Assembly: GCF_001399975.1 (NCBI RefSeq)
Contig: NZ_LKBD01000036.1
Span: 1 to 52,418 of the forward strand
Direction of reading: 5' to 3'
Source of the DNA: Pseudoalteromonas sp. P1-9
Lineage (GTDB): Bacteria; Pseudomonadota; Gammaproteobacteria; Enterobacterales; Alteromonadaceae
Length of the DNA: 52,418 nt
Translations under genes and position numbers: made by a program
Shown here: positions 34,999 to 43,537 of the stretch, in pieces
How the letters are laid out: each line of letters begins with the position of its first letter
How positions within the stretch are numbered: the stretch's first letter is position 1
Notes under the pieces: generated by a model
What the model was told of the DNA's origin: nothing
Databases searched by the model: none
Seen by the model: the letters and a program-made list of their open reading frames with translations, nothing else

Positions 34999-37758
34999 TT
35001 ATTGTGCCGGCATTTCTGCCAATCCCCAACGTATATCTAACTGCTTTTTATCTGCGTCGGTACATGTGCCGCCCGCTTCATGCAAACAAACAGTAAGTGT
35101 ATCTCGCTCAAACTGCTCAAGCGACATTTGCATTGATTTACCCGCTAACGTGAAATAAGCAATACCATTATCAAGATAGTAGGCAGTTTCTTCATAATCA
35201 CCATTAGCGTAATTTATACTTAACGCATTGTTATATGTGCTGGCGTCTTCGCTTAACTGTGTTTGATCAAAGTGGTATTCGTTAACAGAGCCACTATTGA
35301 GATGCTCAACCAAATACAAGTTTTGCAACAAACCATACTCAAATTTGTCATACCCCAACGTTTCTTTCTTCTCTAATTTAAGCAACGCACTTACACCATA
35401 TGCACGCGAGCCTGTGTTAGTAAACCCAGAAACTGTTTGCATAACATGATAAGAGTTATCGTTTGCTGCAAACAAACGATAAGATTCTTGACGATTTAAT
35501 CGACAACGACCACCATCGGTAGAGCGACATAATTCAAGCGTTTCGTTATCAAGATAGGTTTCTAGGTGTAGAACTCCATTTTCGTCCACTCGCGCGATAT
35601 GACTGTCCATATCAACGCCGTTACGGGCAATGTTATCTTGATAAATAATTAATTCATTCGTAACGGATACTCTATCAGCATATGTAAGTTTGTAATGGCC
35701 ATAGACGTCGTTTAAATTAAACCCCGAATTAGTTTGCTGCTTAAACATCATGCCATTACGGGCAAATTGTTGACTGCTATTTGTTACATCAGCAACAAAT
35801 GCATAGCCAAAATTGTTTTTGTAAACAATGTAATAAGTGAAACGTATTTCGCTGTCACCACTTCCCGAAATCAGCTCTAAGTTTCCATTACTTAGCTGCC
35901 ATTTCACTGTATCACTATAAAAGTCGGAACTAGGTACCTCTATTGTCGCTGAGCCATCAACCATTAACGTTGCAATCGCGGGCTCTGAGTAAACAGCATT
36001 CGGAGGAGTAAATACATCGTCAATCACCCAAACACCTGGAATATCCGCAGCAATTAATTTATCTGCGTCTTGTTTATCTGTTAGTCCACCAAATTCTGAT
36101 TGCTGATAGTACTCGGTTACCACATTGCCATTACCATCAACACGGCGGAGTTCTTCGTTCATCATGCCATGTTTCGTTTTATCTCGCGAAAACACATTAT
36201 AAAATTCAGAGGTAAGAATTTGCTCATCAACTACTTCTGGTCGGCCATCTACAGCATATAAGTCATTCCTTAGTGTAATCGGAGTGTTATAAACAAGTTT
36301 AAGATTACCGAGTTCATTTATCTGCCACGTAAGCCCTGTACTATTACCATTCTCCAGAACAATACTGCCTGTACCATTTGGATTAAGTGTTAGGTGGCGT
36401 CCGACACTACGTGTAATAATAGTCGGCGAAAATACCAACTGCTTAGTGCTATCTATTTGGGGGAATTTCGCAATATCAGTAGTAAAAATTGCCTGCGCAC
36501 TTTCAGATGCCTCAAGCGCATATACATCATGCATACGCGTTTCAAATTCTCGCACAATATTTTCATTTGTTAGTAACTGCTCCATCGTAGTAATACCTGT
36601 TGGTAAGGCAAAAGCTGACCCTGAATTTCCTCCTAACAGCATGTCAATCATAGTGGCTCGCAATGTGACAATTTCAAAACTGATATTTTCATAGTTAGCC
36701 GTTACATGTTCAGATGTTGTTAAACTATCTTTACTATCAAACATATAAAACAGGGCTGTAGAGAAGCTACTCACGTTAACCGCAAAATACTCGTCATCCG
36801 TTAACACATTATCGCTGCCAGCAAGTTGTTTAAGGTCGCCTAAAGTAACTAACTGAGCAACAAGATTAAACTCAGGGAAAAATACCGAATTACTCGGCGC
36901 TGACAACTTAACCAAATGCGAGTCATAGCTTTCATCGAGTTCAACCGGTAAGCTAAATTCACCATTACTATTTGTTGTTGCTGTTAATGTTTGATCGCCA
37001 ACCGTTAAATTTACAGCTGAGTTAGCAGCGTTATTAACGCGGCCTTTCAAAGTAAATACTTGAGTTTGCGCACTGGCTTTTACTAGCAGCTGATGCTGTG
37101 CAGTCGCAACTGCACCATCATCGTCAGTTACCGTAACTGCAATAGTAACTTGCTGATCTTCATCGGTATCTGTTGTGGTGACTTTTACTTGTGCTTTATC
37201 GGTATCACTTAACGTGACTCCTTCACCACTTACTAGTTGCCAGAAATAACTGATAATTTCGCCATCATTATCGCTGGCGTTGGCGGTAAGGTTAATCTCG
37301 CTCTGCTCATCAACCTCAACAACCCCATTAATTACCACATTCGGCGCTTGGTTATTTGCGTTATCAACAATTGTAAGTGTGTGTTCATCGCGCGCGGTGG
37401 CGCCATCATTATCGGTTACTGTAACGCTAATGGTGATTGGGGTATCACTATCTACGTCTGGCAACGTGAGATCGACTGAGGCTTGATCACTATTGTTTAA
37501 AGTAACGTTCTCACCCGATGTAATAGACCACGCATATTTGCTGATCGAGCCATCGCTATCGCTAGCCGCAGCATTAAGTGTAACAATACTCGCCTCCTGC
37601 GCGCTGTTGTCACCATTAATAGTTACAGACGGGACACGATTGCCTTTATCGGGGTTGGGCGATGTATCATCATTGGAAGAACTGCCACAGCCAGATAAAA
37701 ATATAGATAGAGCTGTACTGCAGGCTAGAAAACGAAAAGAGGGGGCTGTTAACTTCAT
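34999..37758 (-). CDS. PKD-domain surface lipoprotein
   Basis: A 919-residue lipoprotein with lipobox FLSGC (Cys24) and an Asp/Ser/Asn linker. Two tandem PKD-type domains (about 42-130 and 138-226) carry the repeated pattern SDSDGSISKYAWSITSGENV and ASDNDGEIISYFWQLVSGEGV. A carboxypeptidase-regulatory-like beta domain follows (about 233-300), then a long C-terminal part (about 300-919) of short beta-rich repeats that I do not recognise. A role in adhesion or polymer binding at the cell surface is plausible. The AAGGAT ribosome binding site supports the start. Monocistronic. Confidence 0.75.
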   Translation of the reverse strand: MKLTAPSFRFLACSTALSIFLSGCGSSSNDDTSPNPDKGNRVPSVTINGDNSAQEASIVTLNAAASDSDGSISKYAWSITSGENVTLNNSDQASVDLTLPDVDSDTPITISVTVTDNDGATARDEHTLTIVDNANNQAPNVVINGVVEVDEQSEINLTANASDNDGEIISYFWQLVSGEGVTLSDTDKAQVKVTTTDTDEDQQVTIAVTVTDDDGAVATAQHQLLVKASAQTQVFTLKGRVNNAANSAVNLTVGDQTLTATTNSNGEFSLPVELDESYDSHLVKLSAPSNSVFFPEFNLVAQLVTLGDLKQLAGSDNVLTDDEYFAVNVSSFSTALFYMFDSKDSLTTSEHVTANYENISFEIVTLRATMIDMLLGGNSGSAFALPTGITTMEQLLTNENIVREFETRMHDVYALEASESAQAIFTTDIAKFPQIDSTKQLVFSPTIITRSVGRHLTLNPNGTGSIVLENGNSTGLTWQINELGNLKLVYNTPITLRNDLYAVDGRPEVVDEQILTSEFYNVFSRDKTKHGMMNEELRRVDGNGNVVTEYYQQSEFGGLTDKQDADKLIAADIPGVWVIDDVFTPPNAVYSEPAIATLMVDGSATIEVPSSDFYSDTVKWQLSNGNLELISGSGDSEIRFTYYIVYKNNFGYAFVADVTNSSQQFARNGMMFKQQTNSGFNLNDVYGHYKLTYADRVSVTNELIIYQDNIARNGVDMDSHIARVDENGVLHLETYLDNETLELCRSTDGGRCRLNRQESYRLFAANDNSYHVMQTVSGFTNTGSRAYGVSALLKLEKKETLGYDKFEYGLLQNLYLVEHLNSGSVNEYHFDQTQLSEDASTYNNALSINYANGDYEETAYYLDNGIAYFTLAGKSMQMSLEQFERDTLTVCLHEAGGTCTDADKKQLDIRWGLAEMPAQ

Positions 37759-37937
37759 TGAATATCCTTATTGCTGAGGAATCACAAACACCCAATGTTT
37801 ATGGCCTGCATGTAATTCCTTTTACATGTTTAAAGGTATTTTCACTGCGCCAACATGTGGCGCAACGCATTAAAACTGTACCAAATATAGTGTCAGACTA
37901 AAACCATATACACAGCATCAATTGTTTAAAAACGTAA

Positions 37938-38483
37938 TCAAAGCGCTTTTTCTATTGCTTGCTTTAATTCATCACTTTGCGGTTTAACACGAGAGCCAAA
38001 ATGCGTGACTGTTTGGCGGTCTTTACTTACTAAGTACTTATTAAAGTTCCAACTTGGCGAGCGCGTTTTATCTGCTAAATGTTTAAATATGGGATTAGCA
38101 TCACTGCCCTTTACATCGCTCGTTGCCATCATATTAAACGTCACACCGTAATTGATAAAACACATTTCGGCGGTGTCTTTCTCATCATTTTCTTCTTGAA
38201 AGAAGCTATCTGATGGAAACCCCAACACAACTAAACCCTGTTCTTTATATTCTTTATGAAGCGCTTCAAGTTGCTCAAATTGAGGTGTAAAACCGCAGTT
38301 ACTTGCAGTATTTACAATCAGTAATGGCTTATCTTTAAACTGGCATAAATTGATGCTTTCTTTTGAGCGTAGCTTACGTACATCTTGGTTGGTAAAGTCG
38401 TTACACTCGGCAGCCGAAACTGAAAATGTAAACAGTGATGGTGCGAGCAACGAAGCTAACACAATATTTTTTAAACGTTTCAT
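37938..38483 (-). CDS. Exported glutathione peroxidase-family protein
   Basis: A 181-residue thiol peroxidase of the glutathione peroxidase family with a signal peptide (about 1-24, ending VSAAE). The peroxidatic Cys lies in IVNTASNCGFTPQF, and the WNFNKYLVSKD segment supplies the conserved Trp and Asn. The usual FPCNQFGxQEP motif is altered to FPSDSFFQEEN, so the resolving chemistry may differ. The likely role is peroxide reduction in the periplasm with thioredoxin-like donors. It is divergent from the AcpH gene. Confidence 0.85.
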   Translation of the reverse strand: MKRLKNIVLASLLAPSLFTFSVSAAECNDFTNQDVRKLRSKESINLCQFKDKPLLIVNTASNCGFTPQFEQLEALHKEYKEQGLVVLGFPSDSFFQEENDEKDTAEMCFINYGVTFNMMATSDVKGSDANPIFKHLADKTRSPSWNFNKYLVSKDRQTVTHFGSRVKPQSDELKQAIEKAL

Positions 38484-38549
38484 AAGTGATTCCAGTTATT
38501 TTAATATAACCAGTATACGGTTATTTTTACTTTTAAGATCGAACAAAAT

Positions 38550-39146
38550 TTGAATTATTTTGCACATTTACATTTGGCTCACTTAACATCGACTAGTTTG
38601 ACTGGCAACTTACTTGGCGATTTTGTAAAAGGCAGTCAACTTAGTTTTCTGCCGGTTGAGTTGGAATTAGGAATACGTTTACATCGTGGCATCGATAGCT
38701 TTACCGACGCCCACCCTGTGTGCCAACAATTTAAAAGTGAGTTTACAGAGATGCGTCGTTACGCCGGAGTTGGGCTGGATATTTTATTTGACCATTTGCT
38801 GGCAAAACAACTAAATGCTAAATATCAAAATTTGTGCACCTCCTTCTATCAAACTCTGCAAACTGAGCTTACTCTGTACGGTGCGACTTTACCCGAAAAA
38901 TACCAACTCAAAACGTCGCGTATCATTAACGAAAACTGGTTTGCGAGTTACAGTCATCAGCAAGGCATTAGACTCGCCCTGCATAACACAGGAAAACGAT
39001 TTAGAAACGCTGTTCCACTCGAAATATTAATGGATTGGTACGATGTTAACCCTGGTCGCGTAGAGTCAAATTTTCAACTGCTTTACCACGACACCACTTT
39101 GTTTGCTCTAGGCAAACGCGACGAGCTTATTGCTCGCCTAAACTGA
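38550..39146 (+). CDS. acpH: Acyl carrier protein phosphodiesterase
   Basis: A 198-residue AcpH-type protein (HD-related family) that removes 4'-phosphopantetheine from ACP. Diagnostic parts are NYFAHLHLAHLTSTSLTGNLLGDFVKG, RLHRGIDSFTDAHPVC and GVGLDILFDHLLAK. The start is TTG at 38550, which encodes the family's first Met before NYF; no in-frame ATG lies nearby. Its last 20 bp overlap the convergent gene at 39127. Confidence 0.87.
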   Translation: MNYFAHLHLAHLTSTSLTGNLLGDFVKGSQLSFLPVELELGIRLHRGIDSFTDAHPVCQQFKSEFTEMRRYAGVGLDILFDHLLAKQLNAKYQNLCTSFYQTLQTELTLYGATLPEKYQLKTSRIINENWFASYSHQQGIRLALHNTGKRFRNAVPLEILMDWYDVNPGRVESNFQLLYHDTTLFALGKRDELIARLN

Positions 39147-39426
39147 TTGTAATACGAGTATCGCTGCTTTTATCGTTGCCAATCATCTCATCATACGCTG
39201 TTTGAAAATGCAGACTTGCACGAGTAAACCCTAGCGACTTTAAACACGTTTCAGCTTCAAACATCGAGTTAAAAACCATAATTTTATCTTGCTCATCAGA
39301 AAGGGAATAAAAGTTTCCGTCTTCATCTTCTGCGCCAACTAAATAATGATTGGCATCTGCATAACCAAAAATGGTTGGGGTAAGTAAATGTCTTTCTATT
39401 TGATTTTTAAACTCATCTTTACGCAT
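39127..39426 (-). CDS. DUF6482-like small cytoplasmic protein
   Basis: A 99-residue protein. Segments LLTPTIFGYADANHYLVGAE, MVFNSMFEAETCLKSLGF and ASLHFQTAYDEMIG match my recollection of DUF6482, a small family of Alteromonadales and Vibrio. The ATG at 39426 with AAGG upstream is preferred to a longer frame from 39486. It has no signal peptide and no known role. It overlaps the acpH 3' end by 20 bp in convergent orientation. Confidence 0.72.
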   Translation of the reverse strand: MRKDEFKNQIERHLLTPTIFGYADANHYLVGAEDEDGNFYSLSDEQDKIMVFNSMFEAETCLKSLGFTRASLHFQTAYDEMIGNDKSSDTRITISLGEQ

Positions 39427-39531
39427 AACAATTACCTTGTTGGGTGACTTTTTAAGCAATACGGAAAAACTGCAACATTCGTTCAAACTTTTTCAAAGTC
39501 ACTACGTATTACTAAAAGAGGAGTTAAAAAT

Positions 39532-39879
39532 ATGAAGAATACTGTTTACTACGATGCACAATGCCCGCTTTGCAGCAAAGAAATTGCTCTTTGGCGCAAG
39601 CTATCTGGCGAGCGCTTTGAATTTAAAGATGTCCATTCGCAAAACTTTCCTCGGCAACAACGAACGAATATGCTGAAGTTATTACATTTGCGAGACGAAA
39701 AAGGCGCCTGGCATATCGGGTTAAACGCAAACTTTAAACTGTGGCGCTCACACCCGATTGGATGGGTCAGTTATTGCTTTTCAATTCCCGTTATTTATTG
39801 GCTGGTGAATCATTTTTATAATGTTTGGGCTGAGCGTCGTTATGAAAAACGTTATGGCTGTGAACAGTGCCAACTTTAA
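39532..39879 (+). CDS. DUF393 / DCC-family thiol-disulfide oxidoreductase-like protein
   Basis: A 115-residue protein with the family signature YDAQCPLCSKEI (CxxC near 12-15), then HIGLNANFKLW and a C-terminal CEQC. DCC proteins have a thioredoxin-like fold and are presumed redox proteins. The ribosome binding site GAGGAG is good. The stop overlaps the convergent lipoprotein gene by 4 bp. Confidence 0.83.
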   Translation: MKNTVYYDAQCPLCSKEIALWRKLSGERFEFKDVHSQNFPRQQRTNMLKLLHLRDEKGAWHIGLNANFKLWRSHPIGWVSYCFSIPVIYWLVNHFYNVWAERRYEKRYGCEQCQL

Positions 39880-40538
39880 AACAACGCTCGACCGCAACCT
39901 GAGAACGCTTTACCGTTAAACTGACCACGAACGCTGGAAGCAAATTTTTGACCAGACATGGAATCGGTACATGGCTTATTAATAATTTCAAATAATAACG
40001 TGTTTTGGTTTTTAGTTAATTCAAACAAGCTGCTTTGTTCGGTTTCAATCGGTTCTTTATATGGTAAAACAGTCTCAAACTGGCCGTAGTTAGTAAGATA
40101 TTTAACGTGAACATTTGGTGTTATTTCAATTAACCAACCCGGCTCATTGCCAACTGCACGAAAACTAACACCACGAAACTTTGCGTCTTGCCAAATAGCC
40201 TCTTGGCGGTTGTTAACACAGTTTTTATAAAGTGTTTGCTGGTAATTCACCATCGCATTGTCACCCTTCAACCAAACGTAATCCGCTGCTTTTTGGTATT
40301 TCGCACCCGATGCCGTTCTGGTTGGCTCAAGTGCAAGCGTTTGCTGAGGAAAAAACGCCCATAACGCTTGCCCCTCTAATCGTGCGACAAAGCTCAAATC
40401 ATTTTCGCACTCAAACATCATGGTGACAGCCTTTATTGATGATTCAGTTTGTGCACTTTCCCCCTTAGAAACGGACCCAACTGAATTACATGCATAGAGT
40501 ATCATTAGGCTTAAAAGCAAAAAAACATGTCTTAACAT
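39876..40538 (-). CDS. Lipoprotein with MliC-like and COG3650-like domains
   Basis: A 220-residue lipoprotein with lipobox LYAC (Cys17). Residues about 40-105 (MFECENDLSFVARLEGQALWAFFPQQTLALEPTRTASGAKYQ) resemble the C-type lysozyme inhibitor MliC. The second half, with FRAVGNEPGWLIEI and a late SGCGRALF, matches a COG3650-type domain often found with it. The ATG at 40538 with AAAGGA upstream is chosen over 40565. A protective role against lysozyme at the envelope is a family-based inference. Confidence 0.75.
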   Translation of the reverse strand: MLRHVFLLLSLMILYACNSVGSVSKGESAQTESSIKAVTMMFECENDLSFVARLEGQALWAFFPQQTLALEPTRTASGAKYQKAADYVWLKGDNAMVNYQQTLYKNCVNNRQEAIWQDAKFRGVSFRAVGNEPGWLIEITPNVHVKYLTNYGQFETVLPYKEPIETEQSSLFELTKNQNTLLFEIINKPCTDSMSGQKFASSVRGQFNGKAFSGCGRALF

Positions 40539-40646
40539 CTTGATTCCTTTTACAGGGAAAAACACTATAGTTGTAAAATAGTTATACCAATATATTTAAC
40601 AGAAGTTGGATTAACTCTGCGTGAATTATAATTGAAGGAATAAAAA

Positions 40647-41555
40647 ATGGCAGGAGCAAGCTTACTCACCCTCATAGATGATATCGCGACTTTGCTCGAC
40701 GATATTGCGGTAATGAGCAAGGTAGCAGCAAAAAAAACCGCAGGTGTATTAGGTGACGACCTTGCCTTAAATGCACAACAGGTTTCTGGCGTAAAAGCCG
40801 ATCGTGAGTTACCCGTAGTGTGGGCGGTTGCAAAAGGTTCCTTTGTAAATAAGTTAATATTAGTGCCATTAGCGTTGCTTATCTCAGCTTTTGCACCGTT
40901 TTTAATAACGCCGCTATTAATGCTTGGCGGCTTATTTTTGTGTTATGAAGGCTGTGAAAAAGTACTTGCTCCTTGGCTTCATGGTAAACATGCCGAGCAA
41001 AAAGAGCAGCAAATAGATATTAACGACAAACATTACGAGCAACAAAAAATCAAAGGCGCAATTCGCACCGATTTTATTCTCTCTGCCGAGATTATTGTTA
41101 TTTCATTAGGCACGGTTGCAAGCGAAAGCTTTACCTCGCAGCTATCGGTATTGAGCGTTATCGCAATACTCATGACCATAGGTGTGTACGGCTTAGTGGC
41201 GCTAATTGTGAAAATTGACGACGCAGGACTGCTATTAATAGAGCAACCTCATGTTTGGCAACAGACCATTGGCAGAAGGCTGCTCTCTTTCGCCCCGTAT
41301 TTGATGAAATTACTGGCAATTGTCGGCACACTTGCAATGTTTTTAGTTGGTGGCGGTATTCTTGTTCATGGCAGTGACTTTTTACATCATCTTGTAGGTG
41401 ATCTCACTTTAGCAATCAATCAGTTACTTAATACCGACCTAAATTTTTTATTACCTACATTATTTAATGCCATTATTGGTTTTGTCGCCGGTACAATTGT
41501 AGTGGCCGCCACAATTTTGTTTAGTAAAGCGAAGAAGCAACTTCGTAGCACATAA
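40647..41555 (+). CDS. DUF808 family membrane protein (YedI-like)
   Basis: A 302-residue membrane protein with the family N-terminus [46 protein letters not shown] and [18 protein letters not shown], followed by about six membrane segments. The family is widespread in proteobacteria with no settled function. The ribosome binding site GAAGGA is good; monocistronic. Confidence 0.88.
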   Translation: MAGASLLTLIDDIATLLDDIAVMSKVAAKKTAGVLGDDLALNAQQVSGVKADRELPVVWAVAKGSFVNKLILVPLALLISAFAPFLITPLLMLGGLFLCYEGCEKVLAPWLHGKHAEQKEQQIDINDKHYEQQKIKGAIRTDFILSAEIIVISLGTVASESFTSQLSVLSVIAILMTIGVYGLVALIVKIDDAGLLLIEQPHVWQQTIGRRLLSFAPYLMKLLAIVGTLAMFLVGGGILVHGSDFLHHLVGDLTLAINQLLNTDLNFLLPTLFNAIIGFVAGTIVVAATILFSKAKKQLRST

Positions 41556-41783
41556 AAAGATGAACTAGATCATTTAACACTTAATTAGCGCTAGCTGTTA
41601 GCAACAAAATAGCTGACAATAGCGCTTGGTATAAATGGATTTAAATTATGGTGCTAAGATCAGGAGATCGTTACAACCATAAGTCTTCAAGGAACCAAGT
41701 CCACTCATGTTCTTAGAGCATATGAGTGAGCTTATTGATCGAGAGTGTAACTCTCCCTCCTCAATTGTTCTGGGATTACTTTT
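41556..41783. other. Gene-less region with several hairpins
   Basis: No coding gene is supported here. The stretch can form an imperfect 16-bp stem (41586-41624, AGCGCTA arms), GATC-AGGA-GATC near 41660, CACTCAT / ATGAGTG (41702-41728) and GAGAGT / ACTCTC (41743-41757). It ends with a CCCTCCTC stretch. It could be a small RNA or another repeated element; no convincing promoter or terminator is visible. Confidence 0.35.
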
Positions 41784-41945
41784 ATACCAATTCACTTAAG
41801 TTGCTGATCATCCTAGCGGACTAAATATCATGCTAACTGCGTTAAAATTTATCAATGTAGTACGACTGCATAAGAAAAATTCCGCCTTGTTACCATTTCA
41901 TTTATCCAGCGCTACCCCTGATCACATACTTAACGGAATTGGTAT
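41784..41945. mobile_element. MITE-like element with 17-bp terminal inverted repeats
   Basis: The ends ATACCAATTCACTTAAG (41784-41800) and CTTAACGGAATTGGTAT (41929-41945) are reverse complements at 15 of 17 positions and bound a 162-bp unit without a credible gene. ATACCAAT-type ends are, to my recollection, frequent in intergenic repeats of this group. It stops 17 bp before the deoC start. Confidence 0.62.
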
Positions 41946-41962
41946 TATATTTGGAGAAAAGT

Positions 41963-42742
41963 ATGACCTTAAACACCCAATTAGATTTAACAGCCGCGGC
42001 AAAAATTACCCTACAGTGCATGGACTTAACCAGCTTAACTGGCTCGGAAAGCGATGACGAAATCAGCGCCCTTTGCCAGCAAGCAAACAATAACGCTGGC
42101 CATACCGCAGCCATTTGCATTTACCCGCAATACATTGAATTTGCTAAAACACAGCTCAATTCAGATGTAAAAATTGCAACTGTAACCAACTTTCCACATG
42201 GCGACATAAACATTGATAAAGCCGTATCAGAGACCAAGCAAGCTGTAAGCTTAGGTGCCGATGAGGTGGATGTTGTATTTCCTTACCGCGCACTTGTCTC
42301 AGGCGATGAAACAGTTGGTTTTGAACTTGTAAAACAATGCAAAGCTGCCTGTGGTGACACTGTTTTATTAAAAGTAATCATTGAATCTGGCGAGCTAAAA
42401 AGCGATGAGCTTATTGCGAGCGCATCTCGCATTGCAATCGAGGCAGGCGCCGACTTTATTAAAACAAGCACGGGGAAAGTGCCCGAAAATGCCACATTAA
42501 ATGCCGCAAGAATCATGTTAGAAACCATTAAAGCAAATGGTAAACAGGCCGGTTTTAAAGCAGCAGGCGGTGTACGCACAGTTGCGGATGCAAAACAATA
42601 CATTGAACTTGCCGCCAGTATTTTTGATCTTGATTGGGTTAACCCTGCCAACTTCCGTTTTGGCGCATCAGGCTTATTAGGTGATGTAAAAGCCGCCTTG
42701 CAAATCAATACCTCAACAGATTCAACACAAGGAGACTATTAA
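41963..42742 (+). CDS. deoC: Deoxyribose-phosphate aldolase
   Basis: A 259-residue class I aldolase cleaving 2-deoxyribose-5-phosphate to glyceraldehyde-3-phosphate and acetaldehyde. Visible are [21 protein letters not shown] with the Schiff-base Lys, and DFIKTSTGK with the second Lys, then KAAGGVRT. The ATG at 41963 after GGAG fits the E. coli length; the frame extends to 41939 inside the MITE-like element. It overlaps deoD by 1 bp (TAATG), so they form an operon for deoxynucleoside salvage. The element immediately upstream must carry or interrupt the promoter. Confidence 0.94.
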   Translation: MTLNTQLDLTAAAKITLQCMDLTSLTGSESDDEISALCQQANNNAGHTAAICIYPQYIEFAKTQLNSDVKIATVTNFPHGDINIDKAVSETKQAVSLGADEVDVVFPYRALVSGDETVGFELVKQCKAACGDTVLLKVIIESGELKSDELIASASRIAIEAGADFIKTSTGKVPENATLNAARIMLETIKANGKQAGFKAAGGVRTVADAKQYIELAASIFDLDWVNPANFRFGASGLLGDVKAALQINTSTDSTQGDY

Positions 42743-43479
42743 TGGTCTCATTTGATCAAATTGAATTTGCAGCTACGCCGCACCTCAATGCAAAACAAAA
42801 TGACTTTGCCGAAACCATTTTACTACCGGGCGATCCGCTGCGTGCCAGATATATTGCCGAGCATTTTCTAGATGATGCTACGTTAGTCAACGATGTACGT
42901 AATATGCTCGGCTACACCGGCTATTTTCAAGGTAAGCGAATTTCGGTTATGGGCTCTGGCATGGGCATACCAAGCTGCTCAATTTATGCAAAAGAACTGA
43001 TCACAGAATATGGTGTAAAAAATCTGATCCGCGTAGGCAGTTGTGGCGCAGTATCGAATCAAGTAGCACTACGAGACATCGTTATTGCTATGGGTGCCTG
43101 TACTGACTCAAAAGTTAATCGCATGCGCTTTAAAGGCCACGACTTTGCCGCAATTGCTGATTTTAACTTGCTGAACGTTTGTTTAGCACAAGCGAATAAA
43201 ACACAGTTGCCAGTAAAAGTAGGCAATGTGTTTTCATCTGACCTATTCTATACACCGCAACCAGAAATGTTCGAGCTAATGGATAAAATGGGCATTTTAG
43301 GTGTCGAAATGGAAGCCGCGGGCCTTTACGGTGTTGCCGCAGAGTTCGGGGCAAATGCATTAACCATTTTAACGGTTTCAGATCATATTACGCACGATAC
43401 TCACCTTAGTAGTGAAGAAAGACAAACTTCCTTCGCTGAAATGATTACCTTGGCGTTACAAACAACCGCCAATTTATGA
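42742..43479 (+). CDS. deoD: Purine nucleoside phosphorylase, DeoD type
   Basis: A 245-residue phosphorylase. Diagnostic motifs are [17 protein letters not shown] (phosphate site), [37 protein letters not shown] (ribose site) and [20 protein letters not shown] with the catalytic Asp. It converts purine (deoxy)nucleosides and phosphate to base and (deoxy)ribose-1-phosphate. Translationally coupled to deoC. Confidence 0.95.
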   Translation: MVSFDQIEFAATPHLNAKQNDFAETILLPGDPLRARYIAEHFLDDATLVNDVRNMLGYTGYFQGKRISVMGSGMGIPSCSIYAKELITEYGVKNLIRVGSCGAVSNQVALRDIVIAMGACTDSKVNRMRFKGHDFAAIADFNLLNVCLAQANKTQLPVKVGNVFSSDLFYTPQPEMFELMDKMGILGVEMEAAGLYGVAAEFGANALTILTVSDHITHDTHLSSEERQTSFAEMITLALQTTANL

Positions 43480-43497
43480 TTAAATACAGGGCTTACA

Positions 43498-43513
43498 AGG
43501 GTCAAATGACCCT
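43498..43513 (+). terminator. Short hairpin after deoD
   Basis: AGGGTCA / TGACCCT with a 2-nt loop lies between deoD and the symporter gene; no T run follows, so read-through into the transporter is likely. Confidence 0.35.
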
Positions 43514-43537
43514 AGGCCCTTACTTATTTGTGGATCA

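Noticed and set aside
40583..40592. ATACCAAT near the DUF808 gene as a third MITE-like element
   Set aside because: Only one end is visible; no inverted partner was found within the short intergenic space.
41830..42057. A 75-codon open frame running through the MITE-like element into deoC
   Set aside because: It lies in the element's interior, overlaps deoC in another frame, has no ribosome binding site and ends by chance; similar frames are expected in such repeats.
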